A DNA stretch of 64,000 nucleotides from Gimesia algae (lineage in GTDB: Bacteria > Planctomycetota > Planctomycetia > Planctomycetales > Planctomycetaceae). The DNA is taken from NCBI RefSeq assembly GCF_007746795.1, contig NZ_CP036343.1:2531369-2595368 (forward strand). Reading direction: 5' to 3'. The first letter of the stretch is position 1. Each line of letters begins with the position of its first letter. The position numbers and the translations under genes are program-made. The notes under the pieces were generated by a model, which did no database searches, was not told the DNA's origin, and saw only the letters and a list, made by a program, of their open reading frames with translations. Shown piece by piece: positions 34,628 to 45,040 of this stretch.

Positions 34628-36043
34628 TCAAGCAAACAGGTCAGACATCACTTCGCCATGCACATCGGTCAGACGGAAATCGCGACCGGCGAACTGATAG
34701 GTTAATTTCTTGTGATTCAGACCCAATAAATGCAGAATCGTGGCATGCAGATCGTGTACGTGCACTTTATTCTGGACCGCATAATATCCATAATCATCGG
34801 TGGCTCCATACTGCAGCCCCCCTTTGATGCCGCCTCCCGCCATCCACATTGTGTACCCCTGGGGGTTATGATCGCGGCCGTCTGCTCCCTGGCTGACAGG
34901 CGTCCTGCCAAACTCACCGCCCCAGAGTACCAGCGTGTCCTCCAGCAGACCGCGGGCTTTTAAATCTTTCAACAATGCGGCGATCGGTTGATCGACCTCT
35001 TTACAGTTTCGAGGCATTGCCGTTTTCAATCCCGCATGCTGATCCCATTTATAACTGTGGGTAATCTGCACAAAGCGCACGCCCCGCTCCGCAAACCGCC
35101 GCGCCATCAGACACTGCCGACCAAAGTTTTTGGTCACATCCTGATCCAGACCATACCGCTTTTGTGTCGTCTCGGATTCATCGCTGATATCCTGGAGCTC
35201 CGGTGCCGCCGTCTGCATCCGATAGGCAAGTTCAAAAGAATTGATACGTCCCTCCAGTGCCGCATCCGGGCCGGACTCAGCCAGATGTTCGCGATTCATT
35301 TGACGCAGATAATTCAGTTCTTTCCGCTGCACCGACATCGGGATTCCGCTCTCATTTTTGATGAACGGAATCAATGCCCGATCCGCGGGGATACTCGCAT
35401 TGCCGATTGGCGTTCCCTGAAAATCAGCGGGCAGAAACGAAGAGCTGTAAGCGTTCACGCCCCCATGCGTCAATGTGGGACAGACCGTAATGAAACCGGG
35501 CAGATCCCGATTCTCGGAACCCAGCCCATACGTAATCCAGGATCCCATACTGGGCCGGATAAATGTATCACTGCCGGTATGCAGTTCCAGCAGCGCCCCG
35601 CCATGCCGTGAGTTGGAACCATACATCGAATTGACAATACACAGATCATCAACGCAACCCGCCACATGCGGAAACAGTTCACTCACCCAGGCACCGCTCT
35701 CGCCATGCTGCTTGAACTGCCAGGGAGAACCCAGCAGGTTCCCCGTCTGAGCCGAAAATACCTGAGGTTTGTCAAATGGAAGAGGCTTGCCACTGTCTTT
35801 CTGCAGCTGCGGTTTATAGTCGAACGTATCCATATGCGACGGGCCGCCGTGCATGAACAGGAAGATCACGCGTTTCGCTTTCGGCGTGAAATGCGGTACC
35901 TGCTCCGGCTTCTTCCGGGACGCCTGTCCCTCATTCCCCAGCAAAGCCGCCAGCGCCAGACCCCCGAAGCCGGCAGAACTGCGTCGCAGCATTTCCCGGC
36001 GGGAGAGCGGCATTGATTTTCGATTCTGATTCCAATGATTCAT
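34628..36043 (-). CDS. DUF1501 domain protein (pair 2)
   Basis: 471 residues from the ATG at 36043 (AAGAGAA upstream). The alternative TTG at 36094, which overlaps the upstream stop, is rejected. A twin-arginine leader (LSRREMLRRSSAGFGGLA) precedes the DUF1501 fold: [59 protein letters not shown] and [20 protein letters not shown]. It is encoded just after the 1111-residue DUF1549/PSD1 gene, as in the other pairs. Presumed hydrolase of the alkaline-phosphatase superfamily, substrate unknown. Confidence 0.93.
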   Translation of the reverse strand: MNHWNQNRKSMPLSRREMLRRSSAGFGGLALAALLGNEGQASRKKPEQVPHFTPKAKRVIFLFMHGGPSHMDTFDYKPQLQKDSGKPLPFDKPQVFSAQTGNLLGSPWQFKQHGESGAWVSELFPHVAGCVDDLCIVNSMYGSNSRHGGALLELHTGSDTFIRPSMGSWITYGLGSENRDLPGFITVCPTLTHGGVNAYSSSFLPADFQGTPIGNASIPADRALIPFIKNESGIPMSVQRKELNYLRQMNREHLAESGPDAALEGRINSFELAYRMQTAAPELQDISDESETTQKRYGLDQDVTKNFGRQCLMARRFAERGVRFVQITHSYKWDQHAGLKTAMPRNCKEVDQPIAALLKDLKARGLLEDTLVLWGGEFGRTPVSQGADGRDHNPQGYTMWMAGGGIKGGLQYGATDDYGYYAVQNKVHVHDLHATILHLLGLNHKKLTYQFAGRDFRLTDVHGEVMSDLFA

Positions 36044-36090
36044 AACTGTTCTCTTTTCAGTTAGACAATCCCATCTGCATCGTTGTCGCT

Positions 36091-39000
36091 TCAATCCACA
36101 AACAGAAATTCATTCGACGATATCAAGACCCGACACAGACTCTGCCAGGTGCGCAGCTCTTTTTGATCCGCAGGCAATTCCAAAGCAGCCAGCTCCCGCC
36201 GATACAAATTCAGATAAGCCAAAGCCTGTGTGGTTTCCTTTTCAGTCGCCGGTCGACCAAAGACGCGTTCATAAATCCGATTCACTTTCGCCGGCCCCTC
36301 CAGATGCGTCTCATGCAGGATTGACTCGGCAAAGTCCTCGGTATTCTGCATGATGAATTTGCTGTTCATCATGAATAAAGCCTGCGGCGCGACTGTCGTA
36401 TGCACGCGGTTTCCTGACAGCACACTCGGGTCGGCAAAATCAAATGCCTGCAGTACGTCGTACAAAGCGCTGCGAATGATGGGCAAATAAACCGAGCGCC
36501 GATTGGTCTGGTACACCACCGGGTCCACATTTCGCGTGCTCGTCACATATTTGCGGTTTTCCACGTTCAGCAGCGAGCCTCCCATCTCATAATCAAGTTT
36601 GCCGCTGACGGCAAGAATCGAATCGCGAATCGCTTCCGCTTCCAGACGCCGTCGATTCATCCGCCATAACAGGCGGTTCTCAGGATCAATGGCCGCCATC
36701 TCCGGATTAAATTCCGTGCTCATCTGATACGTGGCTGACAGCATGATCAGCCGATGCATGTCTTTGATCGACCAGTCGTGTTCCACAAACTGCACTGCCA
36801 GCCAGTCCAGGAGTTCCGGATGCGAAGGGCGTTCCCCCAGCTTTCCGAAGTTGTCCGTCGTTCGGACAATTCCGGCTCCAAAATGCCAGCGCCAGATCCG
36901 GTTGACCATCACCCGCGCCGTCAAGGGATGCGAGCCACTGGTCAGCCACTCCGCCAGTTGTAGTCGTCCACTTTGCTGATCATCAATAGGCGTCTGCTCT
37001 TCACCTGCAATGATCCTCAGAAACTGGCGGGGCACTTCTTTCCCCAAAGTAAAATGACTGCCCCGCAGATGTACCTTGATATTTTCCGGTTTCTGATCGG
37101 AAACCGACATCGCTGTCGGATACTTGGGAAGTGCTGCTGTTAACTCTTTCTGCTGACTCCGTTTTGTTTTGAGTTGCGTCAGCAACTCCGCTGTATAACT
37201 CTGCTCACGATCTTCGGATAATGTAAAAGGCCCCTTGGGATCGTACAGCACATTGCGGATCGCTTCCCGCTCCGAATCGGGTAAGCCTTTCGCCTTCTGT
37301 CCCGCTTTAGTTTTCTGATAATCGTGCCACTCCTGCTCCACCTCTGCAAACAGAGACTGATACAATGCAGCCGCTTGAACCAGTCTTTGTTCCGGCGGCA
37401 CGCTTTTCAAAACCTTGAAGCGTTGATAAGTCTTACTCAGCTCCTGCGGAACGGTTCCGCTGCGGACCAGTTCATTCCAGATCACAAACGGGGAATCCTT
37501 TTCACCCGCTGATTGTTGCAGGTAATCCGCCCACTGCAACAGGAATCCGCCCACCAGTGTTTCGTCCGGTGCTGTCAGAGCAGCGATCCTGTTTTCTTTT
37601 TGATCAGAAGATACGTTTGGTTTGGCAATCAACAGTTTATCAACATGCGGAAACGCCTGCTTACTTTCCAGGCGAACCCGGTTCTGTCCCGCTTTGAACT
37701 GATAAACCCCCTGCACTTTCCACTGCTGTGATTTGGGATACCAGCTGCCGGTCACTTTACCGGCGGCACTGTCATTGACCAGATCTCCATTGATCAACAG
37801 CTGAACCGGTCGCGCAGCCGCTGCTGCATAGCGAATCTCCAGTTGGTAGCGGCCCGCTTCCGGAATTTCGACTTCATACTCGGCGATATTCGGCAGCATC
37901 CCCGCGTTATAGATCACACCAATCCCCTCGCCATAGCCGGTCGTGGATTTCTTCACATTGCCCGTCTGATACGCTTCCGCCTCCAGCAGAATCGCAGACT
38001 GTGATTCATACTTTCGAGGATCAGCGCCAATCGACCGTGCATCGCTATTCTGCTGATCGTAGTAATTTTTGATCTCTGCCGCCAAAAGATAAGAGGCTGT
38101 CTTCCCCCGTTCCTGTTCCAGCAACCGCTCGTCTGCTTCTTTTATGATTGATTTGATCTCAGCGTCCAGCGCGGCTATCTGCTGTTGTTGCGTTTCCAGC
38201 GTTTCAATCTCAGCCGGACTGGCCAGTAACTGTTCCTGCCAGCGAGCCACCACCTTGAAGTTTTCCATCGTCTTCGTACTTTTGAAGATTCCGGCCAGCG
38301 AGTAATAATCTTCAATCGGAATCGGATCGAATTTGTGAGTATGACAGCGGGCACAGCCCAGCGTCAGCCCCATGAAAGTTCGCCCCACTGTATCCAGCTG
38401 CTCATCAATGATATCCATCTGCATTTTCATCTGGTCATCTTCAGCCAGCATCTTAGCGCCGATGGAGAGAAAACCGGTCGCCGTGATCTTTTCGTTACGA
38501 TGTTCTGCAGCGCCCCGCGCGGCCAGAATGTCACCGGCCAGTTGTTCCTGTAGAAACTGATCGAAGGGTTTATCATTGTTGAAAGCAGCAATCACATAAT
38601 CACGATACCGCCAGGCATTGGCGTACGCCAGATTTTCATCCAGGCCGTTCGAATCGGCATAGCGTGCCACATCCAGCCAGTGACGTCCCCAGCGTTCTCC
38701 ATAGCGAGGCGAAGCCAGCAGCCGATCCACCACCCGGGCAAACGCCTCGGGCGACTCATCTTTGAGAAAAGCTTCGATTTCAGTCCGCGTGGGAGGCAAT
38801 CCCGTTAAATCAAATGTAGCACGGCGGATGAGAGTCTCTCTGTCGGCAGCAGACGCGGGAGTTCCCCCCTGCGCTTCCAGCTTCGTCAGGACAAAGCGAT
38901 CAAGTGGGCCTTTCACCCAATCGTTTTTATTGACTTCAGGTAACATCGGCTTATGAGGCGGCTGAAAGGCCCAGAATTCCTGCTGCGACTTCGTAAACAG

Positions 39001-39426
39001 AGGGCCATCTGACGATTCCTGTTTCAGTTCTGCGACTGGTTTGGCATCAGGCCAGTAGGCACCGCCGCGAACCCACTCTGTCAGATCGCTGATCTCTTTT
39101 TGAGACAGCTTGTCCTTGGGTGGCATATGCAGTTGGCCGCTGTGTTTGACAGCGCTGATCAACAGACTCTCAGCAGGCTTTCCTGCGACAATCGCCGGGC
39201 CACGTTCTCCGCCAATCACCAGGCCCGCGAATGTATCGACCCGCAAGCCGCTCTCGATCGAATCCTCGCTGTGGCAGTCATAACACTGGTTGATCAGCAA
39301 AGGCCGAATCCGCTTTTCGAAGAATTCCGCTTGCTTCAAATCAACTTCTGACGCGAACACCGAACGCAGCGCAGTCAGGCTGACTATTAAACTCAATCCC
39401 CAAAATACCAGGAGTTGTCGTTTCAT
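36091..39426 (-). CDS. PSCyt1-DUF1549-PSD1 protein with internal carbohydrate-binding-like module
   Basis: 1111 residues. A signal peptide (about 1-25), a PSCyt1 cytochrome domain with FFEKRIRPLLINQCYDCHSE (about 35-54), DUF1549 (about 155-380) with MGLTLGCARCHTHKFDPI, and a C-terminal DUF1553/PSD1 domain (about 830-1105) with VMVNRIWRWHFGAGIV. Between DUF1549 and PSD1 is an inserted beta-sandwich-like module (about 480-610; ILLEAEAYQTGNVKKSTTGY, AGRYQLEIRYAAAAARPVQL), as in CBM6/35-type modules. Two CxxCH motifs imply covalent haem. Its DUF1501 partner follows at once. Confidence 0.92.
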   Translation of the reverse strand: MKRQLLVFWGLSLIVSLTALRSVFASEVDLKQAEFFEKRIRPLLINQCYDCHSEDSIESGLRVDTFAGLVIGGERGPAIVAGKPAESLLISAVKHSGQLHMPPKDKLSQKEISDLTEWVRGGAYWPDAKPVAELKQESSDGPLFTKSQQEFWAFQPPHKPMLPEVNKNDWVKGPLDRFVLTKLEAQGGTPASAADRETLIRRATFDLTGLPPTRTEIEAFLKDESPEAFARVVDRLLASPRYGERWGRHWLDVARYADSNGLDENLAYANAWRYRDYVIAAFNNDKPFDQFLQEQLAGDILAARGAAEHRNEKITATGFLSIGAKMLAEDDQMKMQMDIIDEQLDTVGRTFMGLTLGCARCHTHKFDPIPIEDYYSLAGIFKSTKTMENFKVVARWQEQLLASPAEIETLETQQQQIAALDAEIKSIIKEADERLLEQERGKTASYLLAAEIKNYYDQQNSDARSIGADPRKYESQSAILLEAEAYQTGNVKKSTTGYGEGIGVIYNAGMLPNIAEYEVEIPEAGRYQLEIRYAAAAARPVQLLINGDLVNDSAAGKVTGSWYPKSQQWKVQGVYQFKAGQNRVRLESKQAFPHVDKLLIAKPNVSSDQKENRIAALTAPDETLVGGFLLQWADYLQQSAGEKDSPFVIWNELVRSGTVPQELSKTYQRFKVLKSVPPEQRLVQAAALYQSLFAEVEQEWHDYQKTKAGQKAKGLPDSEREAIRNVLYDPKGPFTLSEDREQSYTAELLTQLKTKRSQQKELTAALPKYPTAMSVSDQKPENIKVHLRGSHFTLGKEVPRQFLRIIAGEEQTPIDDQQSGRLQLAEWLTSGSHPLTARVMVNRIWRWHFGAGIVRTTDNFGKLGERPSHPELLDWLAVQFVEHDWSIKDMHRLIMLSATYQMSTEFNPEMAAIDPENRLLWRMNRRRLEAEAIRDSILAVSGKLDYEMGGSLLNVENRKYVTSTRNVDPVVYQTNRRSVYLPIIRSALYDVLQAFDFADPSVLSGNRVHTTVAPQALFMMNSKFIMQNTEDFAESILHETHLEGPAKVNRIYERVFGRPATEKETTQALAYLNLYRRELAALELPADQKELRTWQSLCRVLISSNEFLFVD

Positions 39427-39693
39427 TCATCTGCTTCCGGGAGGGCACGTATTTGTGAAGTAACTCTCTACTTACAACCGTTTTTCTTCAGGCAGGATTC
39501 GTACGAAACGGCACTGGGCAGCCAGTGACGCGAAGGATCATATATTATATATAATCATATCGGGCACACAAAATCAACCGCAGAATGGCACCAGATTCTG
39601 ACTTTTAAGAAATGAACTTATCAGGCGAGTGATCCATCGTACCAGTCGGTGTCATCCTGCACCTGTTGTAAACCAGTTCTTCAGACCAGGCGT
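39427..39693. other. Intergenic region upstream of the DUF1549 gene
   Basis: It holds AT-rich DNA, including a TATATTATATATAATC run (39540-39556) that could carry the promoter of the 1111-residue protein. No further gene is visible. Confidence 0.4.
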
Positions 39694-39722
39694 AAAAAAA
39701 CACGCCCCGGAATCGAGGCGTG
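39694..39722 (-). terminator. Rho-independent terminator of the pheS-pheT unit
   Basis: On the minus strand CACGCCTCGATTCCGGGGCGTG forms an almost perfect stem and is followed by seven Ts, about 36 bases after the pheT stop. Confidence 0.93.
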
Positions 39723-39757
39723 ATCGTTTTATTTTACGACAGGAACTCAGCAGCCGC

Positions 39758-42211
39758 TTATCGCTGCACCACTCCATATTCGGCTTGCAACTGCTTCACC
39801 ACATAATCCATCAACTGCTGGGCTTCCCCGGATGTCAGAGTGTGCAAAGCATCGCGGAACAGCATGCGAATCGTCAGGCTCATCGCTCCTTCACCCACGC
39901 TTTCGCCTGAGAAGGTATCCACGCAGATCACGCTTTCCAGTTCCGGCTGCAACACAAAGTCTGCACCAGCATCTTTCCGCGGTTCCGTTTCCAGATTTTC
40001 CACTGCGGCAGCGAATGCCTTTTCCAGAGAGGCTTCGATCTCGGCATAATGCAGATCACTGGGAACGACGAACGAAATATCGCGGGCAATCACCTGAGTT
40101 CGCGCCAGGCCTTTGAACATGCCCGGGGGTGACTTGACAGTGATCAGTGTCGACAGATCCAGTTCGAATCCATACAGAGGCACACGGGCCCGGTCTTTAA
40201 TTCCCAGGGCATCCAGATCAATACGCCCCAGCGCTCCGATGCGATGTTCTCCCTGACTGATTACGGCGAACTCTTCACCGCGATATCCATGCGCCGGCGT
40301 ATCACTGGCAAACGTGCAACCATCCACGTTCAGATGTGAGAGCAGATTCTCAACCAACCCCTTGGCACGCAGGAAATCAATCTCTTTCTCAGAGGCGATC
40401 CAGGCGGAATCGTTAACAGGTCCCCCCAGCACGCTTCCCAGCATCCAGCGTTCATCAATCTCATTATTCTGGCGGAAGGTACGGTCGACTTCGAAAAACC
40501 GGAAGCTGCTGGCACCACGACGGGCATTGCGTTCAGCCACTTCAATCAGGCTGCCAACCAGACTCTGTCGCAGTGTCGTCATCTCTTTAGAAATCGGATT
40601 CTGTACCTGAATGGCATCCCCGGGCCACTGGCTGAAAGAGAGGGCAATCTGTTCGGTCGTTAAAGGCGGCGTGCGGCATTCCAGAAAGCCGTTACTCGTC
40701 AGGAAACCGGCAACACTGTTTCGCAAACCATCGGTTTCTGAAACGCGCCCCTTGGTCGTGGTCGCCATCATCGGTTTCATATCGATACTGTCATACCGCA
40801 GCAGACGGGCCACATCTTCCGCCAGTACGACTTCATTATTCACATCGACGCGCCAGGTGGGAACAGAAATGGTGAGATCATCATCAGCCGTCATTTCCAG
40901 CTTGGTCAGACAGTCCTTGATCTGTTCGCCACTGATGTCCGTCCCCAGAATCTTGGAAATACGTGCGGCGCTTAATGTGAACTGAGTCGACTGCTTGATA
41001 CTCGGATAACTGTCCGTGACCGCGGAAGCAGGACTGGCGGCTGACAGTTCCGCATCCTGCAGCAATTCTGCAGCGCGGTTAAACGCACCACTCAGCATGC
41101 CGTTCGGATCAGTACCCCGTTCGAAGCGATAGGACGAATCCGTGCCAATCCGCAGTTTGCGGGCAGAGGTCCGTATACAGACCGGGTCAAAGCAGGCCGC
41201 TTCCAGCAGAATCCGTTTGGATTCCGTTGTGGTCTGCGAATTCCAGCCCCCCATAATCCCGGCCAGCGCAATCGGTTTTTCGGCATCGGCAATCACCAAT
41301 GGTTCGTGAGTCGCATCTACTTCTGCTTCATCCAGCAGTTTGAGTTTTTCACCATTCCGAATGCGGCGGACTTCAATCTTGTTTCCTGTGAGGGAATCGA
41401 AATCGAACGCGTGCAGTGGCTGCCCCCATTCGAGCATCACAAAGTTCGTGATGTCCACCACATTGTTAATCGGTCGTAAGCCCGCGGTCTGCAGACGACT
41501 CTGCAGCCAGTGGGGAGACGTGCGTACCTGCACGCCGTCAAACACCTGGCAGGCATACCGCGAACAGAGTGATTCATCCACAATTTCGACGGTGACCGCA
41601 TCTCCCTTGCCTGACTGCGAATTCAACTCACGGGCACTGGGATATTTTAACTGCATATCCAGCACGGCGGCCACTTCACGGGCGACACCAATCATCCCCA
41701 GACAGTCGGGTCGGTTAGGAAGTACCGAGACTTCGACCAGCGATTCCTGAATGGGTGAGACGGAAGGCAGGCTCGCTCCCAGCATGGCTTCGTCTTTGAA
41801 TACCTGCAAACCGGTCGAGCGGGCAATCAGCCCCAGTTCGCCATCCAGGCAGAGCATGCCCTGCGAGGAAACACCTTTGAACTTGCCTTCGCCAATCAAC
41901 GCGCCACTCGGTAGCTTCGTACCGGAAACTGCGACAGGCACACCCCAGCCAGTTTCAACGGGATGCGAAGAGGCACAGACGATGGTAATCAGTTTCCCTT
42001 TTTCGATTTCCACCTGGCATTCATACAACGCACCGGTATCACCCAATGGTTTCTTCTCGCGAATAAATCCAATGCGGATCGGCGCCAGCGATTCTGCAAG
42101 ATGAAATTCTTCTTCGACTTCCAGGCCGACGGTCATGAAGGCGTCGAGCAGTTCCTGTTCTTGACAGTCTGACGCCAGGTAATCGCGCAACCAACCAGTA
42201 TTAATTCGCAT
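39758..42211 (-). CDS. pheT: Phenylalanine-tRNA ligase beta subunit
   Basis: 817 residues, the usual size of bacterial PheT. Domain order fits: N-terminal catalytic-like part, EMAP/tRNA-binding OB fold (about 40-150), B3/B4 editing domain (about 215-375; WGQPLHAFDFDSLTGNKIEV and RIGTDSSYRFERGTDPNG), B5 (about 405-475), core domain (about 480-690) and the C-terminal FDX-ACB anticodon-binding domain (about 720-815; RDISFVVPSDLHYAEIEASL, ESVICVDTFSG, SLTIRMLFRD). It joins PheS to form the heterotetramer that charges tRNA-Phe. It is downstream of pheS with a 56-base gap, and the terminator follows. Confidence 0.97.
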   Translation of the reverse strand: MRINTGWLRDYLASDCQEQELLDAFMTVGLEVEEEFHLAESLAPIRIGFIREKKPLGDTGALYECQVEIEKGKLITIVCASSHPVETGWGVPVAVSGTKLPSGALIGEGKFKGVSSQGMLCLDGELGLIARSTGLQVFKDEAMLGASLPSVSPIQESLVEVSVLPNRPDCLGMIGVAREVAAVLDMQLKYPSARELNSQSGKGDAVTVEIVDESLCSRYACQVFDGVQVRTSPHWLQSRLQTAGLRPINNVVDITNFVMLEWGQPLHAFDFDSLTGNKIEVRRIRNGEKLKLLDEAEVDATHEPLVIADAEKPIALAGIMGGWNSQTTTESKRILLEAACFDPVCIRTSARKLRIGTDSSYRFERGTDPNGMLSGAFNRAAELLQDAELSAASPASAVTDSYPSIKQSTQFTLSAARISKILGTDISGEQIKDCLTKLEMTADDDLTISVPTWRVDVNNEVVLAEDVARLLRYDSIDMKPMMATTTKGRVSETDGLRNSVAGFLTSNGFLECRTPPLTTEQIALSFSQWPGDAIQVQNPISKEMTTLRQSLVGSLIEVAERNARRGASSFRFFEVDRTFRQNNEIDERWMLGSVLGGPVNDSAWIASEKEIDFLRAKGLVENLLSHLNVDGCTFASDTPAHGYRGEEFAVISQGEHRIGALGRIDLDALGIKDRARVPLYGFELDLSTLITVKSPPGMFKGLARTQVIARDISFVVPSDLHYAEIEASLEKAFAAAVENLETEPRKDAGADFVLQPELESVICVDTFSGESVGEGAMSLTIRMLFRDALHTLTSGEAQQLMDYVVKQLQAEYGVVQR

Positions 42212-42267
42212 CGTTCTCTCTTCTTATGCCAGAAAATTCGTGCCAGATTTCACCAGGATCAATGTCT

Positions 42268-43251
42268 TTAAAACTGACGCAAAAACGCTTCTTCATTTTC
42301 GTACATCAGCCGAATATCACTGATCCCGTGGCGGATCATCGCCATGCGGTCCAGTCCCAGCCCAAAGGCAAAGCCCTGCCACTGCTCCGAGTCAACGCCG
42401 CCAGCCTGCAGCACTTCAGGTCGAATCATGCCGGCCCCTAGAATCTCCAGCCACTTGCCGTTAAACATCACATCCACTTCCGCACTCGGCGTGGTGAACG
42501 GGAAGTAACTCGGCCGGAAACGCAGTTGTACGTCTTCGCCAAACAGGGCACTCGCCAACTGATACAAAACCCATTTCAGATCAGCAAAGCTGATATCTCG
42601 ATCGATGGCAATCACGTCCAGCTGATGGAAAATCGGAAAATGCGATGCATCAATTTCATCGCGACGGTAACAGCGTCCCGAAGTCATAGCCCGTAATGGC
42701 GGTGGCCCGAACTCTTTCATTGCCCGGGTCTGAAACGCCGAGGTATGAGTGCGGAGCACATTCCCGACTGTCGTGTAGAATGAATCGTGCATGTCCCGCG
42801 CGGGATGCCAGTCGGGTGTATTCAATGCGTCGAAGTTGAAGAATTCGGTTTCGACTTCCGGGTAATCATCGTAGCGAAAGCCCAGGCCGATCAGAATTGA
42901 TTTCACTTCTTCCATGGTCGCCATCAGGGGGTGACGATGACCAGGCAATGACCGTACCCCGGGCAAAGTCACATCAATGGCATCAATTTGGGGACCCGTT
43001 TTTTCGCTGGCTTCCAGTGCCTCTTTTTTCTCGGTGAGCGCGGTCTGGATACTCTGCTTGACGGCGTTCAGCGTTTTACCAAACTCGCGTTTTTCTTCTG
43101 GCGATAATGACTTCAACTGCTGCTGCAGTGATTTCAGCTTTCCCTTTTTTCCCAGATACTGGACCCGCACTTCGTCCAGCTCCGCAAGAGTTTGTGCTGC
43201 CGCAATGCTCTCCATGGCGGCTTCTACCAGCGCGTCATTATTGTCAGACAT
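42268..43251 (-). CDS. pheS: Phenylalanine-tRNA ligase alpha subunit
   Basis: 327 residues. An N-terminal coiled-coil arm (about 1-90) is followed by the class II catalytic core: GHRHPLMATMEEVKSILIGL, HTSAFQTRAM, the motif 2 region AMTSGRCYRRDEIDASHFPI, FRPSYFPFTTPSAEVDV and the motif 3 region GFAFGLGLDRMAMIRHGI, then DIRLMYENEEAFLRQF. It activates Phe and transfers it to tRNA with PheT, encoded downstream. No attenuator or T-box was seen in the 310 bases upstream. Confidence 0.97.
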   Translation of the reverse strand: MSDNNDALVEAAMESIAAAQTLAELDEVRVQYLGKKGKLKSLQQQLKSLSPEEKREFGKTLNAVKQSIQTALTEKKEALEASEKTGPQIDAIDVTLPGVRSLPGHRHPLMATMEEVKSILIGLGFRYDDYPEVETEFFNFDALNTPDWHPARDMHDSFYTTVGNVLRTHTSAFQTRAMKEFGPPPLRAMTSGRCYRRDEIDASHFPIFHQLDVIAIDRDISFADLKWVLYQLASALFGEDVQLRFRPSYFPFTTPSAEVDVMFNGKWLEILGAGMIRPEVLQAGGVDSEQWQGFAFGLGLDRMAMIRHGISDIRLMYENEEAFLRQF

Positions 43252-43564
43252 TTTGATTCTTCAGATGTTCGAATATTCTGTTTGTGGATTTAGCACCCTG
43301 CACCAGATTGACTCGCTCATATCTCAAGGATAGACAACGAGTTGCGCGCAAAGTCCGCCTGAGGTCGGGATTGTAACTATTCCGGCAGCATTCTGCAACT
43401 ACTGCCATGCCCGGCTGAAGCCCATTCACCAGAAGCCCTGAACAGCTTTAAGTTTAGCGAGATCAGAGGTTTGCAAGGAAAAGCAGAGGCCGGCACAGGA
43501 GCTTAACAACCAGTGTGAGTCAAGGGTTCTCCTCATCCAGCGTACAGCTCAAATCGGTCGCGAA
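43252..43564. other. Region upstream of pheS
   Basis: No gene is supported in these 313 bases; they carry the pheS promoter region and the DUF1501 gene 3' flank. No clear hairpin was identified. Confidence 0.4.
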
Positions 43565-44974
43565 TTATGTATCGAGAATCTCGGTGACGACATCACCGTA
43601 CACGTCGGTCAGGCGGAAATCGCGGCCAGCGTAACGATAAGTCAACCGCTTGTGATCCATGCCCATCAGATGCAGCAGTGTGGCATGCAAATCGTGGATA
43701 TGGACTTTATCGCGGGTCGCGTAGTAACCGTACTCATCGGTTGCTCCATGCACGTGTCCCTGTTTGACTCCCGCTCCGGCCAGCCACATCGAATAGCCTT
43801 GCGGATTATGATCGCGACCATTTTTTCCCTGCGCGATGGGGGTCCGGCCGAATTCGCCGCCCCACACAACCAGGGTATCTTCCAGCAGTCCCCGCTGCTT
43901 CAGATCAGCCAGCAGACCGGCGATCGGCTTATCGACCATTTTTGAATTTCGTTCATGACCATTTTTCAAGCCGCTATGCTGATCCCATTTGTTGTTTCCC
44001 AGCGCGACTTCAATATACCGCACCCCGGCTTCGGCAAAACGACGCGCCATCAGACACTGGCGACCGAAGTTTTCGGTGGTCTTGTCATCGATGCCGTACA
44101 GCGCCTGCGTCTCTTTGGTTTCTGAATTCAGATCCATCAGCGCAGGAACTTCCGACTGCATCCGGAACGCCAGCTCATACGAATTGATCACCCCTTCGAT
44201 TTCATTATCCAGCTTGACCTGCGCCAGATGCCGTTCATTCATCGCCTGCAACAGCCCCAGTTGTTTGCGTTGTTGACTGACCGACGCACCGTTGTTGTCC
44301 AGGAAGCGGATCTGCGCCTCTTTGGCCGCGGTGTCGGCATCACCAATCGCGGTTCCCTGATACGCGGCGGGTAAAAAGGCACTGCCGTAATTTCGCACGC
44401 CCCCATGTCCTCGCGAAGGACAGATCGAAATGAAGCCAGGCAGATTATTGTTCTCGGTTCCCAGTCCATAGACCATCCATGAACCCACCGAAGGCCGTAC
44501 CAGGCTGTCCGAACCAGTATGCAGTTTCATCACCGCCTGACCATGTGATTGCCCGTTGGTGTGCATCGAATTAATCACACACAGATCGTCGGCATGTTCG
44601 GCGACATTGTCAAACAGTTCAGAAATCCACAGACCGCTCTCACCCCGCTGCTTGAATTTCCAGGGAGACTTCATCAGCCGCAGATTTTCCTGCGAAGACT
44701 TTTCAATGTTCTTCGCCGCCTTGAATGGCAGTCGCTGGCCATCTTCTTTATTCAGACGGGGTTTATAATCGAACGTATCCACCTGACTCGGACCGCCGTG
44801 CATAAACAGAAAGATGACCCGTTTGGCGCGTGGCTCAAAGTGGGGTGTCTTTGTCATCAGCGGTGACTGAGACTCTAACGCCGCTTCCGCGCTCAAACCC
44901 GCCAGCGCTGTATAGCCAAAGCCGCAGGCCGAGGATTTTAACATCTGTCGTCGTGATAAATTAAGAGCTTCCAT
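43565..44974 (-). CDS. DUF1501 domain protein (pair 3)
   Basis: 469 residues. The N-terminus [19 protein letters not shown] is a twin-arginine type leader. [57 protein letters not shown] and [20 protein letters not shown] give the DUF1501 core; it is clearly a paralogue of the pair 2 protein at 34628-36043, sharing long stretches. It follows the 1011-residue DUF1549 protein with a 66-base gap. Function as for the other members of the family: presumed hydrolase, substrate unknown. Confidence 0.93.
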   Translation of the reverse strand: MEALNLSRRQMLKSSACGFGYTALAGLSAEAALESQSPLMTKTPHFEPRAKRVIFLFMHGGPSQVDTFDYKPRLNKEDGQRLPFKAAKNIEKSSQENLRLMKSPWKFKQRGESGLWISELFDNVAEHADDLCVINSMHTNGQSHGQAVMKLHTGSDSLVRPSVGSWMVYGLGTENNNLPGFISICPSRGHGGVRNYGSAFLPAAYQGTAIGDADTAAKEAQIRFLDNNGASVSQQRKQLGLLQAMNERHLAQVKLDNEIEGVINSYELAFRMQSEVPALMDLNSETKETQALYGIDDKTTENFGRQCLMARRFAEAGVRYIEVALGNNKWDQHSGLKNGHERNSKMVDKPIAGLLADLKQRGLLEDTLVVWGGEFGRTPIAQGKNGRDHNPQGYSMWLAGAGVKQGHVHGATDEYGYYATRDKVHIHDLHATLLHLMGMDHKRLTYRYAGRDFRLTDVYGDVVTEILDT

Positions 44975-45040
44975 AACTGTTCATTCTTTATATAAATGCG
45001 GGTGAATCCTGTGATTCCTGCTTCTATTAAAATCAAAAGA

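Noticed and set aside
36044-36094. TTG start at 36094 giving a 4-base overlap between the DUF1549 stop and the DUF1501 start
   Set aside because: The codon is TTG with no ribosome site, while an ATG at 36043 has AAGAGAA upstream and gives a normal leader.
43252-43564. T-box or attenuator upstream of pheS
   Set aside because: No AGGGTGGNACCGCG-like box, leader peptide with Phe codons or alternative hairpins were found.
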